Shown here piece after piece: positions 30,946 to 42,885 of a stretch of 64,000 nt of DNA. The position numbers and the translations under genes were made by a program. Position 1 is the first letter of the stretch, and every line of letters starts with the position of its first letter. Under the pieces are notes generated by a model, which ran no database searches, was not told the DNA's origin, and worked only from the letters and a program-made list of their open reading frames with translations. Source of the DNA: Lelliottia nimipressuralis (lineage in GTDB: Bacteria > Pseudomonadota > Gammaproteobacteria > Enterobacterales > Enterobacteriaceae); the NCBI RefSeq assembly GCF_004402045.1, contig NZ_SOMG01000003.1:1-64000 (forward strand), read 5' to 3'.

Positions 30946-33900
30946 GTGAGGCGATTGCCGGGGATTTTATTGCTTACAGGGGCAACGCTGGTCGTGATTG
31001 TCGCGTTGCTCGTGAGCGGGCTACGCCTCGTTTTACCGCATCTGGATAGCTGGCGTCCGCAGCTTCTGGCAAAAATCGAGTCCACCACCGGCGTGCCGGT
31101 GAACGTAAGCCAGCTCAGCGCTAACTGGCAGAATTTTGGCCCGACACTTGATGTCCGGGATATCAACGCCAGCCTGAAAGATGGCGGCTACCTCAAAATT
31201 AAACGTGTGACCCTGGCGCTGGACGTCTGGCAAAGCCTGCTGCATCTGCGCTGGCAGTTTCGCGATCTCACCTTTTATCAACTCCAGTTTCTGACCAATA
31301 CGCCGCTGTCTGGTGGCGATAGCAGTCAGGGTCTTGAAGCCAACCGCTTCAGCGATCTCTTCCTCCGCCAGTTCGATCATTTCGATCTGCGCGACAGCGA
31401 AGTGAGCTTTATTACTCTTTCTGGCCAGCGCGCCGAACTCGCGATCCCCCAGCTAACCTGGCTCAATGGCAAAGATCGACACCGCGCCGAGGGGCTGGTC
31501 AGTCTCTCAAGCCTGAACGGCCAGCACGGCGTGATGCAGGTGCGCATGGATCTGCGAGACGATGACGGCCTGTTAAACAACGGTAAAGTCTGGCTACAGG
31601 CCGACGATGTGGATGTGAAGCCGTGGCTGGGCGACTGGCTCCAGCAAAATATGCAGCTGGAAACGGCCCGTTTCAGCCTTGAAGGCTGGCTGACCCTGAC
31701 GAAAGGTGAATTTGCCAGCGGTGATATCTGGCTCAAGCAGGGGGGCGCAAGCTGGAAAGGCGAAAAACAGCAGCATCAGCTTTCCGTTGATAACCTCACT
31801 GCGCACGTGACGCAGGAGAAAGAGGGCTGGCAGTTTGCCATTCCGGATACGCGCATCACCATGGACGGTAAGCCATGGCCGCGCGGTGCGCTGACGCTGG
31901 CCTGGATGCCGGAGCAGGACGTTGGCGGTGCGGCCAGCAAACGCAGCGACGAGCTGCGCATCCGTGCCAGTAACCTGGATTTGGCCGCCATTGAAGGGCT
32001 GCGCTCAATGGCAGCAAAGCTCTCTCCGGACCTGGGGGAGATCTGGCTGGCCACGCAGCCGAGCGGGAATATAGACGCCCTGGCGCTGGATATCCCGCTA
32101 CAGGCGACAGAAAAAACCCGTTTCCAGGCAAAATGGAAAAATCTTGCCTGGAAGCAGTGGAAGTTGCTGCCGGGGGCGGAGCACTTTAGCGGCAAGCTGG
32201 AAGGCAGCGTGGAGAACGGCAGGCTGACGGTTGATATGCACGACGCCAGAATGCCTTACGAGACGGTCTTCCGCGCGCCGCTGGAAATTGAACAGGGCAG
32301 CGCGGTGCTTAACTGGCTCCGTAACGATAAAGGTTTCCAGCTTGATGGCCGCCATATCGACGTAAAAGCCAAAGCGGTACATGCGCGTGGCGATTTCCGG
32401 TATCTGCAGCCAGAAGGTGAAGAGCCGTGGCTGGGTATTCTGGCCGGCATCAGTACCAGTGACGGTTCTCAGGCCTGGCGCTATTTCCCGGAAAACCTGA
32501 TGGGTAAAGCGCTGGTGGACTATCTGAGCGGTGCGATTCAGGGCGGTCAGGCCGATAGTGCCACGCTGGTCTACGGCGGTAATCCGCATCTGTTCCCGTA
32601 CAAGCATAATGAAGGTCAGTTCCAGGTGCTGGTGCCGTTACACAACGCGACCTTCGCGTTCCAGCCAGGCTGGCCCGCGCTGAAAAACCTGGACATCGAG
32701 CTTAACTTTCTCAATGACGGATTATGGATGAAGTCAGACAGCGTTGCGCTGGGCGGCGTGACGGCCAGCAACCTGACGGCAAACATCCCGGATTATTCAA
32801 AAGAGAAACTGCTCATTGATGCCGACATTAACGGACCGGGCAAAGCGGTGGGACCTTACTTCGAGGAGACGCCGCTGAAAGAGTCGCTGGCGGCGACGCT
32901 CCAGCAGCTGCAGCTTGATGGCGATGTGAATGCTCGCTTACATCTTGATATCCCGCTGGACGGTGAAATGACCACCGCCAAAGGCGACGTCCGCCTGAAG
33001 AACAACAGTTTGTACATCAAACCCCTTGAAAGCACACTCAAAAATCTCAGCGGGCAGTTCAGCTTTGAGAACGGTAACCTGAAGAGCGAGCCGCTGACCG
33101 CCAGCTGGTTTAATCAGCCCGTGAATATCGACTTCACGACCACCGAGGGTGAAAAGGCTTATCAGGTGGCCGTCAATCTGGACGGTAACTGGCAGCCATC
33201 GCGTATGGATGTTCTGCCGAAGCCCATTGAGGCATCCGTGAACGGCGCGGTAGCCTGGCAGGGCAAAGTCGCCATTGAGCTGCCTTATCACGCGGGGGCA
33301 CATTATCAGGTCGACATCACGGGCGATCTGAAAAACCTTCATAGCCAGCTGCCTGCACCGCTGGATAAACAGTCCGGACAGCCGCTGCCGGTGAAGCTAA
33401 ACGTCGATGGTAACCTGAACAGCTTCGAGCTTACCGGAAGCGCGGGTGGGACAAACCATTTCAACAGCCGCTGGCTGCTCAACAGCAAGCTCACCCTCGA
33501 TAAAGCTATCTGGACAACGGATAGCCGTTCCACGCCGCCGCTGCCGGAGCAGGCAGGCATTGAGCTTAATCTCCCGCCGATGGACGGTGCAGAGTGGCTG
33601 GCGCTGTTCCAGAAAGGCGTAGGGCAAAACGTCGATCAAACCGCTCAGTTCCCACAAGCCATTACCGTACGCACGCCGTCGCTGATGCTGGGCGGGCAGC
33701 AGTGGAACAACCTAAGTATTGTCTCACAGCCCACCGCTAACGGCTCGAAGGTGGAGGCCCAGGGTCGAGAGATTAACGGCACGCTGACTATGCGCAATAA
33801 TGCACCGTGGCAGGCGGCGATCCGCTATCTCTATTACAACCCGGCAAGCGCGAGCGGGAAAGACCAGCCGGCAGAGACGTCGCCGTTGAGTAAGACATCC

Positions 33901-34746
33901 CGCGTCGATTTTAGCGGCTGGCCCGATCTCCAGCTGCGCTGTGCAGAGTGCTGGCTGTGGGGGCAAAAATATGGCCGTATCGACGGTGATTTCGCCATTC
34001 ATGGAAACTCGCTTACGCTCACCGGCGGGCTGGTCGATACCGGTTTTGGCCGCATGACGGCCGCAGGGGAATGGGTGAATAACCCGGGCGAGCAGCGTAC
34101 GTCCCTGAAAGGTGACATTAAAGGCAACAAGCTGGATGCGGCAGCCAATTTCTTTGGTATCACCACGCCGCTGCGTGGTTCGTCATTTGACGTCGATTAC
34201 GATCTTCACTGGCGTGATGCGCCGTGGAAGCCGGATGAGGCCTCGCTGAACGGCATTCTGAAAACCCGCTTCGGCAAAGGTGAAATCGCCGACGTGAGCA
34301 CGGGGCGCGCCGGGCAGATCCTGCGCCTGCTGAGTTTTGATGCGCTGCTGCGTAAGCTGCGCTTCGATTTCAGCGATACTTTTAGCGAAGGTTTCTACTA
34401 CGATTCCATCCGCAGTACGGCGTGGATCAAGGACGGCGTTATGCATACGGACGATACGCTGGTGGACGGCCTGGAAGCGGATATCGCCATGAAAGGCTCA
34501 GTCAACCTCGTGCGCCGTGAACTGGATATGGAAGCCGTCGTGGCACCGGAAATTTCCGCAAGCGTAGGCGTGGCGGCGGCCTTTGTGGTGAACCCGATTG
34601 TCGGTGCGGCGGTGTTTGCCGCCAGTAAAGTGCTGGGGCCGCTCTGGAGCAAGGTCTCCATTCTGCGCTACCGCATCACCGGTCCGGTGGATAAACCGCA
34701 GATTAACGAGGTGCTGCGCCAGCCGCGCAAAGATGCACAGCAATGA
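30946..34746 (+). CDS. yhdP: AsmA-like phospholipid transport protein YhdP
   Basis: A 1266-residue inner-membrane-anchored protein spanning the periplasm, one of the TamB/YhdP/YdbH group that carries phospholipids to the outer membrane. One N-terminal helix (GILLLTGATLVVIVALLVSG) is followed by a long repetitive beta-groove domain and an AsmA-like C-terminus (FVVNPIVGAAVFAASKVLG). The GTG at 30946, with AAGGAGA eight bases upstream, gives exactly the E. coli length; nine more codons are open upstream. It follows rng by 42 bp, in the same transcription unit. Confidence 0.95.
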   Translation: MRRLPGILLLTGATLVVIVALLVSGLRLVLPHLDSWRPQLLAKIESTTGVPVNVSQLSANWQNFGPTLDVRDINASLKDGGYLKIKRVTLALDVWQSLLHLRWQFRDLTFYQLQFLTNTPLSGGDSSQGLEANRFSDLFLRQFDHFDLRDSEVSFITLSGQRAELAIPQLTWLNGKDRHRAEGLVSLSSLNGQHGVMQVRMDLRDDDGLLNNGKVWLQADDVDVKPWLGDWLQQNMQLETARFSLEGWLTLTKGEFASGDIWLKQGGASWKGEKQQHQLSVDNLTAHVTQEKEGWQFAIPDTRITMDGKPWPRGALTLAWMPEQDVGGAASKRSDELRIRASNLDLAAIEGLRSMAAKLSPDLGEIWLATQPSGNIDALALDIPLQATEKTRFQAKWKNLAWKQWKLLPGAEHFSGKLEGSVENGRLTVDMHDARMPYETVFRAPLEIEQGSAVLNWLRNDKGFQLDGRHIDVKAKAVHARGDFRYLQPEGEEPWLGILAGISTSDGSQAWRYFPENLMGKALVDYLSGAIQGGQADSATLVYGGNPHLFPYKHNEGQFQVLVPLHNATFAFQPGWPALKNLDIELNFLNDGLWMKSDSVALGGVTASNLTANIPDYSKEKLLIDADINGPGKAVGPYFEETPLKESLAATLQQLQLDGDVNARLHLDIPLDGEMTTAKGDVRLKNNSLYIKPLESTLKNLSGQFSFENGNLKSEPLTASWFNQPVNIDFTTTEGEKAYQVAVNLDGNWQPSRMDVLPKPIEASVNGAVAWQGKVAIELPYHAGAHYQVDITGDLKNLHSQLPAPLDKQSGQPLPVKLNVDGNLNSFELTGSAGGTNHFNSRWLLNSKLTLDKAIWTTDSRSTPPLPEQAGIELNLPPMDGAEWLALFQKGVGQNVDQTAQFPQAITVRTPSLMLGGQQWNNLSIVSQPTANGSKVEAQGREINGTLTMRNNAPWQAAIRYLYYNPASASGKDQPAETSPLSKTSRVDFSGWPDLQLRCAECWLWGQKYGRIDGDFAIHGNSLTLTGGLVDTGFGRMTAAGEWVNNPGEQRTSLKGDIKGNKLDAAANFFGITTPLRGSSFDVDYDLHWRDAPWKPDEASLNGILKTRFGKGEIADVSTGRAGQILRLLSFDALLRKLRFDFSDTFSEGFYYDSIRSTAWIKDGVMHTDDTLVDGLEADIAMKGSVNLVRRELDMEAVVAPEISASVGVAAAFVVNPIVGAAVFAASKVLGPLWSKVSILRYRITGPVDKPQINEVLRQPRKDAQQ

Positions 34747-34782
34747 TTTGACGTGGGCAGGTAATTGCCTCACTCTCAATAA

Positions 34783-36276
<1,494 letters not shown>

Positions 36277-36289
36277 CCTGCGTTCACAT

Positions 36290-36322
36290 AAAAAAAGGCG
36301 CTACTGAGTAGCGCCTTTTTTT
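36290..36322. terminator. bidirectional terminator tldD/yagU
   Basis: A-run, AAGGCGCTAC, loop TGA, GTAGCGCCTT and a T-run form a symmetrical terminator between the convergent ends of tldD and yagU. It can stop transcription from both sides. Confidence 0.92.
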
Positions 36323-36936
36323 TAACGTAAGTGACCCAGCGGTATCTCCGGATCCGGCTCGTGCGTGATGCGGTTGCGTAAGTCGCGGCGAATGATTTCG
36401 ATCGACCAGAACCAGATCAGATGACCCACGATCTCTGACACGTGTTCATACCAGGGAAGTTCGAACAGCGGTGGCGTCAGCCCCATCAGCGGGAAGGAGA
36501 TCATATGAACAAAAAGCTGAGCTAACGCACCCGCCAGCAAACCCTGCCAGAGTTTAATTTTCGGAAAGACTTCAGCAACTACACAATACCCTACAGCGAA
36601 CACGATTGAGAAAATAATATGTGTTACGCCAACCCAGTTAAATATATGTCCGGCAAAGGTATAAACCGCCGCGTTAGGATCGACGACGCCCAGCCAGTCG
36701 CGTAAAAATACATAGGGAGGGTTTAGAAAATTACGGGAGCAATCAATCTGACTTGCGGCTCTTATTAATTGTTCGGGCCCGCACGCGGCGGTGAATAAAT
36801 CGGTGGGGCTTCGGGGCGGGAGCGGCACCTCAGCGCCCCATTTGACAAAAGCGGAGACAATCCCTGCAATTAAACCGATGAACGCGGCGAGTCCATAGCG
36901 CCTGCGCGAAGGCGGTGTTTGTTCAAATATATTCAT
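36322..36936 (-). CDS. yagU: inner-membrane protein YagU (DUF1440)
   Basis: A 204-residue inner-membrane protein with about four helices ([73 protein letters not shown]). It is nearly identical in style and length to E. coli YagU, which has been linked to acid resistance. In K-12 yagU is far away near prophage CP4-6, so its place between tldD and aaeR is a lineage difference. It ends at the bidirectional terminator. Confidence 0.93.
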   Translation of the reverse strand: MNIFEQTPPSRRRYGLAAFIGLIAGIVSAFVKWGAEVPLPPRSPTDLFTAACGPEQLIRAASQIDCSRNFLNPPYVFLRDWLGVVDPNAAVYTFAGHIFNWVGVTHIIFSIVFAVGYCVVAEVFPKIKLWQGLLAGALAQLFVHMISFPLMGLTPPLFELPWYEHVSEIVGHLIWFWSIEIIRRDLRNRITHEPDPEIPLGHLR

Positions 36937-37072
36937 TTCTTTTCCTTGTTTAACGTCATCCTGCGGAATACATTTTGTTATTCAAATCAGCAACAAATCA
37001 ATAACAGTCTGAATATCAGACTGTTTATAAAGTAAAGGGCTAGTGGCTGTAGTGTCAATTAGCGCCAATTAG

Positions 37073-37999
37073 CTATTCTTTCCTTCTTCCCCGCATCCCC
37101 TGAAATAACTCCGCTACGTCCACAAAATACTCGGTCAGATAATTAATACACACCTGTACTTTAAGCGGCAGCTTGTCTTTCTCGGTATACAGGGCGTACA
37201 CCGGACGCGGATCGGATTGATAGCGAGGGAACAGGATCTCCAGTACGCCGCTGTTGATCTCGTTGATCACCCACATCAACGGCACGTAGGCGATCCCGGC
37301 GCCGGCCACCAGCCAGCGTGAAATGGTCATGGGATCGTTGGTGACAAACCGTCCTTCCGGCAGCAGTCTGGTGGAGATCCCTTCCGGGGCGATCAGCTCA
37401 AATTCATTGTCGGGCCGCACGCTGTACTCCAGCCACGAATGGTTGGTGAGGTCGGCGGGTTTCTCCGGAACACCGTACTGCGCCAGATAGCTCTTCGAGG
37501 CGCAGACGACCATCGGCATGCTCCCCAGCCGACGCGAGAACAGACTGGAATCCTGCAGCGCGCCGACGCGGATCACCACGTCCAGCCCGTCGGCAATCAG
37601 ATCCGGCGCCGGGATGCCCGTCACCAGATTGACGGTAAGCCCGGGGTACTCTTTCAGCATATCCGCGGTCATGGCAGCGAGAACATTTTGTGCCATAGTT
37701 GAAGAACACCCGATGCGCAGCGTGCCGATGGGGGTGTTGTTGAAGGCATAGAGCTGTTCGTGAACATCCTGCACTTCAAGCAGCATGCGGCGACAGCCCT
37801 GATAGTAAATTTTACCCGCTTCGGTTAACCCAATGCTGCGGGTACTGCGGTTGAGCAGCTTAACCTGAAGCTCATCCTCCAGTTTGGACACCGTCTGGCT
37901 AATGGATGAGACACTCATCTGAAGCTGGCGTGCAGCCGCGGTGAAAGAGCCCAGTTCCACCACTTTGGCGAAGACCGACATGCGTTTTAAACGTTCCAT
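37073..37999 (-). CDS. aaeR: LysR-type activator AaeR
   Basis: A 308-residue LysR-family regulator that, in E. coli, activates aaeXAB in response to aromatic carboxylic acids such as p-hydroxybenzoate. The N-terminal winged helix (MERLKRMSVFAKVVELGSFT, then ISQTVSKLEDEL) is followed by a linker helix and the periplasmic-binding-protein-like effector domain. It is divergent from aaeXAB across 179 bp, the usual place for LysR operators. It matches E. coli AaeR (309 residues) in position and length. Confidence 0.95.
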   Translation of the reverse strand: MERLKRMSVFAKVVELGSFTAAARQLQMSVSSISQTVSKLEDELQVKLLNRSTRSIGLTEAGKIYYQGCRRMLLEVQDVHEQLYAFNNTPIGTLRIGCSSTMAQNVLAAMTADMLKEYPGLTVNLVTGIPAPDLIADGLDVVIRVGALQDSSLFSRRLGSMPMVVCASKSYLAQYGVPEKPADLTNHSWLEYSVRPDNEFELIAPEGISTRLLPEGRFVTNDPMTISRWLVAGAGIAYVPLMWVINEINSGVLEILFPRYQSDPRPVYALYTEKDKLPLKVQVCINYLTEYFVDVAELFQGMRGRRKE

Positions 38000-38017
38000 T
38001 GTTCACTCTGGCTTAAA

Positions 38018-38033
38018 AGTGATTTAGATCACA
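38018..38033. promoter_or_regulatory. candidate CRP site between aaeR and aaeX
   Basis: AGTGATTTAGATCACA matches the CRP consensus TGTGA-N6-TCACA at 9 of 10 core positions. It lies 19 bp upstream of the aaeR start codon. It is a prediction only. The rest of the divergent gap (38034-38178) is AT-rich and should carry AaeR sites and the aaeXAB promoter. Confidence 0.55.
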
Positions 38034-38178
38034 TATTATAGATAACAGCATAACAGTTACGTTAATATATTATTAATTACATAACGGCTGCGCCATTCTC
38101 GCCCGACGTTTCTTGCTCTCCTGCGGTGGCGTGCGCTTAAAAATTCTGAAGCCTGCACTCTCTCTTATCAAGGTCAAC

Positions 38179-38382
38179 ATGAGTCTGTTTCCCGTTATCG
38201 TGGTGTTCGGTCTGTCGTTCCCACCGATATTTTTCGAGCTTCTTTTATCACTGGCGATCTTCTGGCTGGTGCGCAAGGTGCTGGTCCCTACCGGGATCTA
38301 CGATTTCGTCTGGCACCCTGCATTGTTCAATACCGCGCTGTATTGCTGCCTGTTTTACCTGATATCGCGCATGTTTGTCTGA
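38179..38382 (+). CDS. aaeX: small membrane protein AaeX
   Basis: A 67-residue inner-membrane protein (DUF1656) with two helices, first in the aaeXAB efflux operon. It starts [20 protein letters not shown] and matches E. coli AaeX in length. The frame is open upstream by 22 codons, but the ATG at 38179 agrees with the family. The role of AaeX in efflux is not defined. The aaeA GTG start follows by 7 bp. Confidence 0.94.
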   Translation: MSLFPVIVVFGLSFPPIFFELLLSLAIFWLVRKVLVPTGIYDFVWHPALFNTALYCCLFYLISRMFV

Positions 38383-38389
38383 GGTTGAT

Positions 38390-39322
38390 GTGAAAACGCT
38401 AACAAGAAAAATCTCCCGCACTGCCATCACGATGGCGCTGGTTATCCTCGCCTTCATCGCTATTTTCCGCGCCTGGGTCTATTACACCGAATCGCCGTGG
38501 ACGCGTGATGCGCGCTTCAGCGCCGATGTAGTGGCAATCGCCCCCGACGTGGCTGGTCTTATCACGGCGGTTAACGTTCACGATAACCAGCTGGTGAAAA
38601 AAGATCAGGTCCTGTTCACCATTGACCAGCCTCGTTACCAGAAAGCGCTGGAAGAAGCGGAAGCGGACGTGGCCTATTACCAGGCGCTGGCTGCGGAGAA
38701 ACGCCGTGAGGCAGGCCGCCGTAACCAGCTGGGCGTTCAGGCAATGTCCCGTGAAGAGATTGACCAGTCCAACAACGTGCTGCAAACCGTGCTGCACCAG
38801 CTGGCGAAAGCGCAAGCGACGCGCGACCTGGCGAAGCTCGATCTCGAGCGCACCGTGATCCGCGCGCCGTCCGATGGCTGGGTCACTAACCTTAATGTCT
38901 ATGCCGGGGAATTTATCACCCGCGGCTCAACCGCCGTGGCGCTGGTTAAACAGAACTCCTTCTACGTGCTCGCCTATATGGAAGAGACCAAGCTGGAAGG
39001 CGTGCGCCCAGGTTTCCGGGCGGAAATTACGCCGCTCGGCAGCAACCGCGTCTTTAAAGGCACCGTCGACAGCGTCGCCGCGGGGGTGACCAACTCCAGC
39101 AGTTCTAACGATGCCAAAGGGATGGCGACGGTGGATTCCAACCTGGAATGGGTGCGTCTGGCCCAGCGTGTGCCGGTGCGTATCCACCTTGACGAGCAGC
39201 AGGGAAATCTGTGGCCTGCGGGTACGACTGCAACGGTGGTGATAACCGGTGAAAAAGACAGGGATGCCAGCCAGGACTCTTTCTTCCGTAAAATAGCCCA
39301 TCGCCTGCGCGAGTTTGGTTAA
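38390..39322 (+). CDS. aaeA: aromatic carboxylate efflux adaptor AaeA
   Basis: A 310-residue membrane-fusion protein that works with AaeB to export p-hydroxybenzoate and related aromatic acids as a metabolic relief valve. One N-terminal membrane helix ([20 protein letters not shown]) is followed by the lipoyl halves ([38 protein letters not shown]), with a coiled-coil hairpin between them (about residues 75-140). The GTG at 38390, preceded by GAGG, gives exactly the E. coli length. Confidence 0.95.
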   Translation: MKTLTRKISRTAITMALVILAFIAIFRAWVYYTESPWTRDARFSADVVAIAPDVAGLITAVNVHDNQLVKKDQVLFTIDQPRYQKALEEAEADVAYYQALAAEKRREAGRRNQLGVQAMSREEIDQSNNVLQTVLHQLAKAQATRDLAKLDLERTVIRAPSDGWVTNLNVYAGEFITRGSTAVALVKQNSFYVLAYMEETKLEGVRPGFRAEITPLGSNRVFKGTVDSVAAGVTNSSSSNDAKGMATVDSNLEWVRLAQRVPVRIHLDEQQGNLWPAGTTATVVITGEKDRDASQDSFFRKIAHRLREFG

Positions 39323-39327
39323 TCGCT

Positions 39328-41295
39328 ATGGGGATCTTTTCCATCGCCAGCCAGCACATTCGCTTCGCCGTGAAGCTGGCGTGTGCCATTGTGCTGGCGC
39401 TGTTTGTTGGCTTTCACTTCCAGCTTGAAACCCCTCGCTGGGCGGTGCTGACGGCTGCGATTGTCGCGGCGGGTCCTGCCTTCGCCGCGGGTGGGGAGCC
39501 CTATTCAGGCGCCATCCGCTACCGCGGAATGCTGCGTATCATCGGGACGTTCATCGGCTGTTTCGCGGCGCTCACCATTATTATCCTGATGATCCGCACG
39601 CCGCTGTTGATGCTGATGGTTTGCTGTATCTGGGCGGGTTTTTGCACCTGGATCTCCTCTTTGGTGAAAGTGGAGAACTCCTACGCCTGGGGCCTGGCGG
39701 GCTATACCGCACTGATTATTGTAATCACCATTCAATCCGAGCCGCTGCTCGCCCCGCAGTTTGCGGTTGAACGCTGCAGTGAGATTGTGATTGGTATCGT
39801 CTGCGCCATTGTCGCTGACCTGCTTTTCTCCCCGCGCTCCATCAAGCAGGAAGTTGACCGTGAACTCGACGCGCTGATCGTTGCCCAGTACCAGCTGATG
39901 CAGCTGTGCATTAAGCATGGCGACAGCGAAGAAGTGGATAAAGCCTGGAGCGGGCTGGTTCGTCGTACGCAGGCCCTGGAAGGGATGCGCAGCAATCTTA
40001 ATATGGAATCTTCGCGCTGGGCCCGCGCTAACCGTCGCCTTAAAGCGCTCAATACCGTCTCTCTGACGCTCATCACCCAGGCGTGCGAAACCTATCTTAT
40101 CCAGAACACGCGCCCGGAAGTGGTGACCGATACGTTCCGCGAACTGTTTGCCGAGCCGGTGGAAACGGTGCAGGACGTGCACAAGCAGCTTAAGCGCATG
40201 CGTAGGGTCATCGCCTGGACGGGGGAACGCGACACGCCCGTGACGATCTACACCTGGGTCGGCGCTGCGACGCGCTACCTGTTGCTGAAACGTGGCGCGA
40301 TCGGTAACACCAAAATCAGCGCGGCGGAAGAAGAGGTGCTTCAGGGGGAAGTGGTGATCAAGGCGGAATCTGCCGAGCGTCATCATGCGATGGTTAACTT
40401 CTGGCGTACAACGCTTGCCTGCATGCTCGGCACGCTGTTCTGGCTGTGGACCGGCTGGACGTCCGGCAGCGGTGCAATGGTGATGATTGCCGTCGTTACC
40501 GCACTGGCGATGCGTCTGCCTAACCCGCGTATGGTCGCCATTGATTTTCTGTACGGTACGATTGCCGCATTGCCGATAGGCGCGCTCTATTTCCTGGTCA
40601 TCATTCCGTCTACGCAACAGAGCATGTTGCTGCTCTGTATTAGCCTGGCGGTGATGGCGTTCTTTATCGGCATTGAAGTCCAAAAACGGCGGCTGGGATC
40701 GCTGGGGGCGCTGGCGAGTACGATTAACATTCTTGTGCTGGATAACCCGATGACCTTCCATTTCAGCCAGTTTCTCGACAGCGCGTTAGGTCAGTTGGTG
40801 GGCTGTTTCCTGGCGATGATGGTTATTCTGCTGGTACGGGATAACTCGCAGGCAAGAACGGGCCGCGTGTTATTGAATCAGTTTGTGTCGGCTGCGGTGT
40901 CGTCTATGACAACCAATACCGCGCGTCGTAAAGAGAACCACTTACCCGCGCTCTATCAGCAGCTGTTTTTACTGCTGAACAAGTTCCCGGGGGATATCGC
41001 TAAGTTCCGGCTGGCGTTAACCATGATCATTGCACACCAGCGTCTGCGTAACGCGCCTGTGCCGGTCAACGACGATCTGTCGGCTTACCACCGTCAACTG
41101 CGTCGTACCGCCGATCACGTGCTTTCCGCGACAAGTGACGACAAACGGCGTCGTTACTTTACGCAACTGCTTGAAGAGCTGGATATCTACCAGGAGAAGC
41201 TTAAGGTCTGGGAAGCACCGCCGCAGGTGACCGAGCCGGTAGGACGGCTGGTATCAATGCTGCATCGCTACCAGAGTGCCCTCACGGATAACTGA
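39328..41295 (+). CDS. aaeB: aromatic carboxylate efflux pump AaeB
   Basis: A 655-residue inner-membrane transporter of the aromatic acid exporter family, partner of AaeA. Two blocks of membrane helices (about residues 10-150 and 365-510) are each followed by a soluble alpha-helical region. The start is [20 protein letters not shown], five bases after the aaeA stop. Length equals E. coli AaeB (655). Confidence 0.95.
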   Translation: MGIFSIASQHIRFAVKLACAIVLALFVGFHFQLETPRWAVLTAAIVAAGPAFAAGGEPYSGAIRYRGMLRIIGTFIGCFAALTIIILMIRTPLLMLMVCCIWAGFCTWISSLVKVENSYAWGLAGYTALIIVITIQSEPLLAPQFAVERCSEIVIGIVCAIVADLLFSPRSIKQEVDRELDALIVAQYQLMQLCIKHGDSEEVDKAWSGLVRRTQALEGMRSNLNMESSRWARANRRLKALNTVSLTLITQACETYLIQNTRPEVVTDTFRELFAEPVETVQDVHKQLKRMRRVIAWTGERDTPVTIYTWVGAATRYLLLKRGAIGNTKISAAEEEVLQGEVVIKAESAERHHAMVNFWRTTLACMLGTLFWLWTGWTSGSGAMVMIAVVTALAMRLPNPRMVAIDFLYGTIAALPIGALYFLVIIPSTQQSMLLLCISLAVMAFFIGIEVQKRRLGSLGALASTINILVLDNPMTFHFSQFLDSALGQLVGCFLAMMVILLVRDNSQARTGRVLLNQFVSAAVSSMTTNTARRKENHLPALYQQLFLLLNKFPGDIAKFRLALTMIIAHQRLRNAPVPVNDDLSAYHRQLRRTADHVLSATSDDKRRRYFTQLLEELDIYQEKLKVWEAPPQVTEPVGRLVSMLHRYQSALTDN

Positions 41296-41302
41296 CTGAA
41301 GT

Positions 41303-41335
41303 AAAAAAGCCGACGCCAAAAGCGTCGGTTTTTTT
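41303..41335 (+). terminator. aaeXAB terminator
   Basis: CCGACGC and GCGTCGG (7 bp) around a short loop are followed by seven T residues, 14 bases past the aaeB stop. An A-run before the stem means it might also work in reverse. Confidence 0.9.
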
Positions 41336-41385
41336 GTGGCTATACTTATTTCGGCAGTCTTTTACATTACAGAAAGGGAGGGCAT

Positions 41386-42840
41386 ATGACGACTCAGGCG
41401 CTACAGGACCACATCCTTTTTCAGACCGGTTATCTGGTCAATGGAATCTGGAAAACGCTGGACACGACGTTTGATGTGCTGAACCCCGCTACCGGTGAGG
41501 TCATCGCCAGAGTGGCGAAAGCGGGTAAAGCGGAAACAGAAGATGCTATCGCAGCGGCCACCAAAGCCTTCCCGGCATGGCGTGCTAAAACCGCGAAAGA
41601 ACGTTCGGCCATTCTGTACCGCTGGTACGAACTGATTATTGAGAATAAAAGCTGGCTCGGGCGGTTAATGACTACCGAGCAGGGCAAGCCCCTGAAAGAA
41701 GCGGAAGGTGAGGTGGAATACGCTGCCAGCTTTATCCAGTGGTTTGCCGAAGAGGCCAAGCGCGCTAACGGTGAAATAATTCCACCTGTCAAACCCGGAT
41801 CGCGCATTCTGGCGACCCGTGAACCGATTGGCGTGGTCGCGGCAATTACGCCGTGGAACTTCCCGATGGCCATGCTCACCCGCAAGTTAGGCCCGGCGCT
41901 GGCAGCAGGGTGTACCGGGGTAATCAAACCGGCAAATAACACGCCGCTCAGCGCCTTTGCGCTGCTTACGCTGGCAAAACAGGCCGGTGTGCCCGATGGC
42001 GTACTTAACGCCGTAGCCGGGAATACGCATGAGATTAGCGACGCGATTATGGCAAGCCGGGAGGTGCGTAAAATTTCCTTTACCGGTTCGACCTCCGTCG
42101 GCAAAACGCTGGTGCGTAATGCTGCAGAAACCATGAAGAAAGTCTCCATGGAGTTGGGGGGAAATGCCCCATATATCGTTTTTGAGGATGCGGATATCGA
42201 CGCTGCGGTTCAGGGGGCGATCGCCAACAAGTTCCGTAATGCCGGGCAGGTCTGCGTCAGCGTGAACCGTTTCTATATTCAGGAAACCGTCTACGACAAG
42301 TTTGTGAATAAACTTGCCGATGCGGTGAAGGCGCTGAAGGTCGGCAATGGCCTTGAAGACGGAGTCGTCGTCGGGCCGCTGATTGAACCTGCTGCGGTCA
42401 ACAAGGTGCGTGAGCATGTTGACGATGCCGTCGCCCGGGGCGCGACCGTACTGGCGGGCGGTAAGCCTCATCCGCTTGGAGGGAATTTCTGGATGCCAAC
42501 CGTGCTGGGTGACTGCCATGAAGGTATGAAGCTGGCAGAAGAAGAGACGTTTGGCCCTGTTGCCGCGTGCTTCCGTTTCACCTCGGAAGATGAAGTTATC
42601 CAGCGCGCCAACAACACGCCCTATGGACTGGCGGCTTATTTCTACACCCAGAATCTCTCACGGGTTTTCCGCGTTTCACAGGCAATCGAGAGCGGGATGA
42701 TTGGTATTAACGAGTGCGCCGTGTCCACGGAGCTTGGACCGTTTGGCGGCGTAAAAGAGTCAGGCCTTGGACGTGAGGGCTCCGTGCTGGGGCTGGAAGA
42801 GTATCTGGAAGTTAAAACCCTGCATATCGGGGGATTATAA
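41386..42840 (+). CDS. NAD(P)-dependent succinate-semialdehyde-type dehydrogenase
   Basis: A 484-residue aldehyde dehydrogenase of the GabD/SSADH branch, oxidising an aldehyde to its acid with NAD(P). Visible motifs are the cofactor site ITPWNFPMAM and KPANNTPLSA, the glycine loop FTGSTSVGKTL, the catalytic Glu in MELGGNAP and the catalytic Cys in GQVCVSVNRF. EETFGPVA and FGGVKESGLGREGS close the family pattern. Resemblance to E. coli GabD is strong, but gabT, gabP and csiD are absent, so the substrate is unproven. It stands alone after the aaeXAB terminator with its own AAGGGAGG ribosome site. I know of no such gene at this point in E. coli K-12. Confidence 0.88.
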   Translation: MTTQALQDHILFQTGYLVNGIWKTLDTTFDVLNPATGEVIARVAKAGKAETEDAIAAATKAFPAWRAKTAKERSAILYRWYELIIENKSWLGRLMTTEQGKPLKEAEGEVEYAASFIQWFAEEAKRANGEIIPPVKPGSRILATREPIGVVAAITPWNFPMAMLTRKLGPALAAGCTGVIKPANNTPLSAFALLTLAKQAGVPDGVLNAVAGNTHEISDAIMASREVRKISFTGSTSVGKTLVRNAAETMKKVSMELGGNAPYIVFEDADIDAAVQGAIANKFRNAGQVCVSVNRFYIQETVYDKFVNKLADAVKALKVGNGLEDGVVVGPLIEPAAVNKVREHVDDAVARGATVLAGGKPHPLGGNFWMPTVLGDCHEGMKLAEEETFGPVAACFRFTSEDEVIQRANNTPYGLAAYFYTQNLSRVFRVSQAIESGMIGINECAVSTELGPFGGVKESGLGREGSVLGLEEYLEVKTLHIGGL

Positions 42841-42885
42841 TAGACAGGGCGGCATCTGCCGCTCGCCTGGACTGGGTGGCTGGCA

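Noticed and set aside
39505-40761. 418-codon open frame on the minus strand inside aaeB
   Set aside because: It mirrors aaeB, is rich in His/Arg/Gln as such shadows are, and has no ribosome site or family resemblance.
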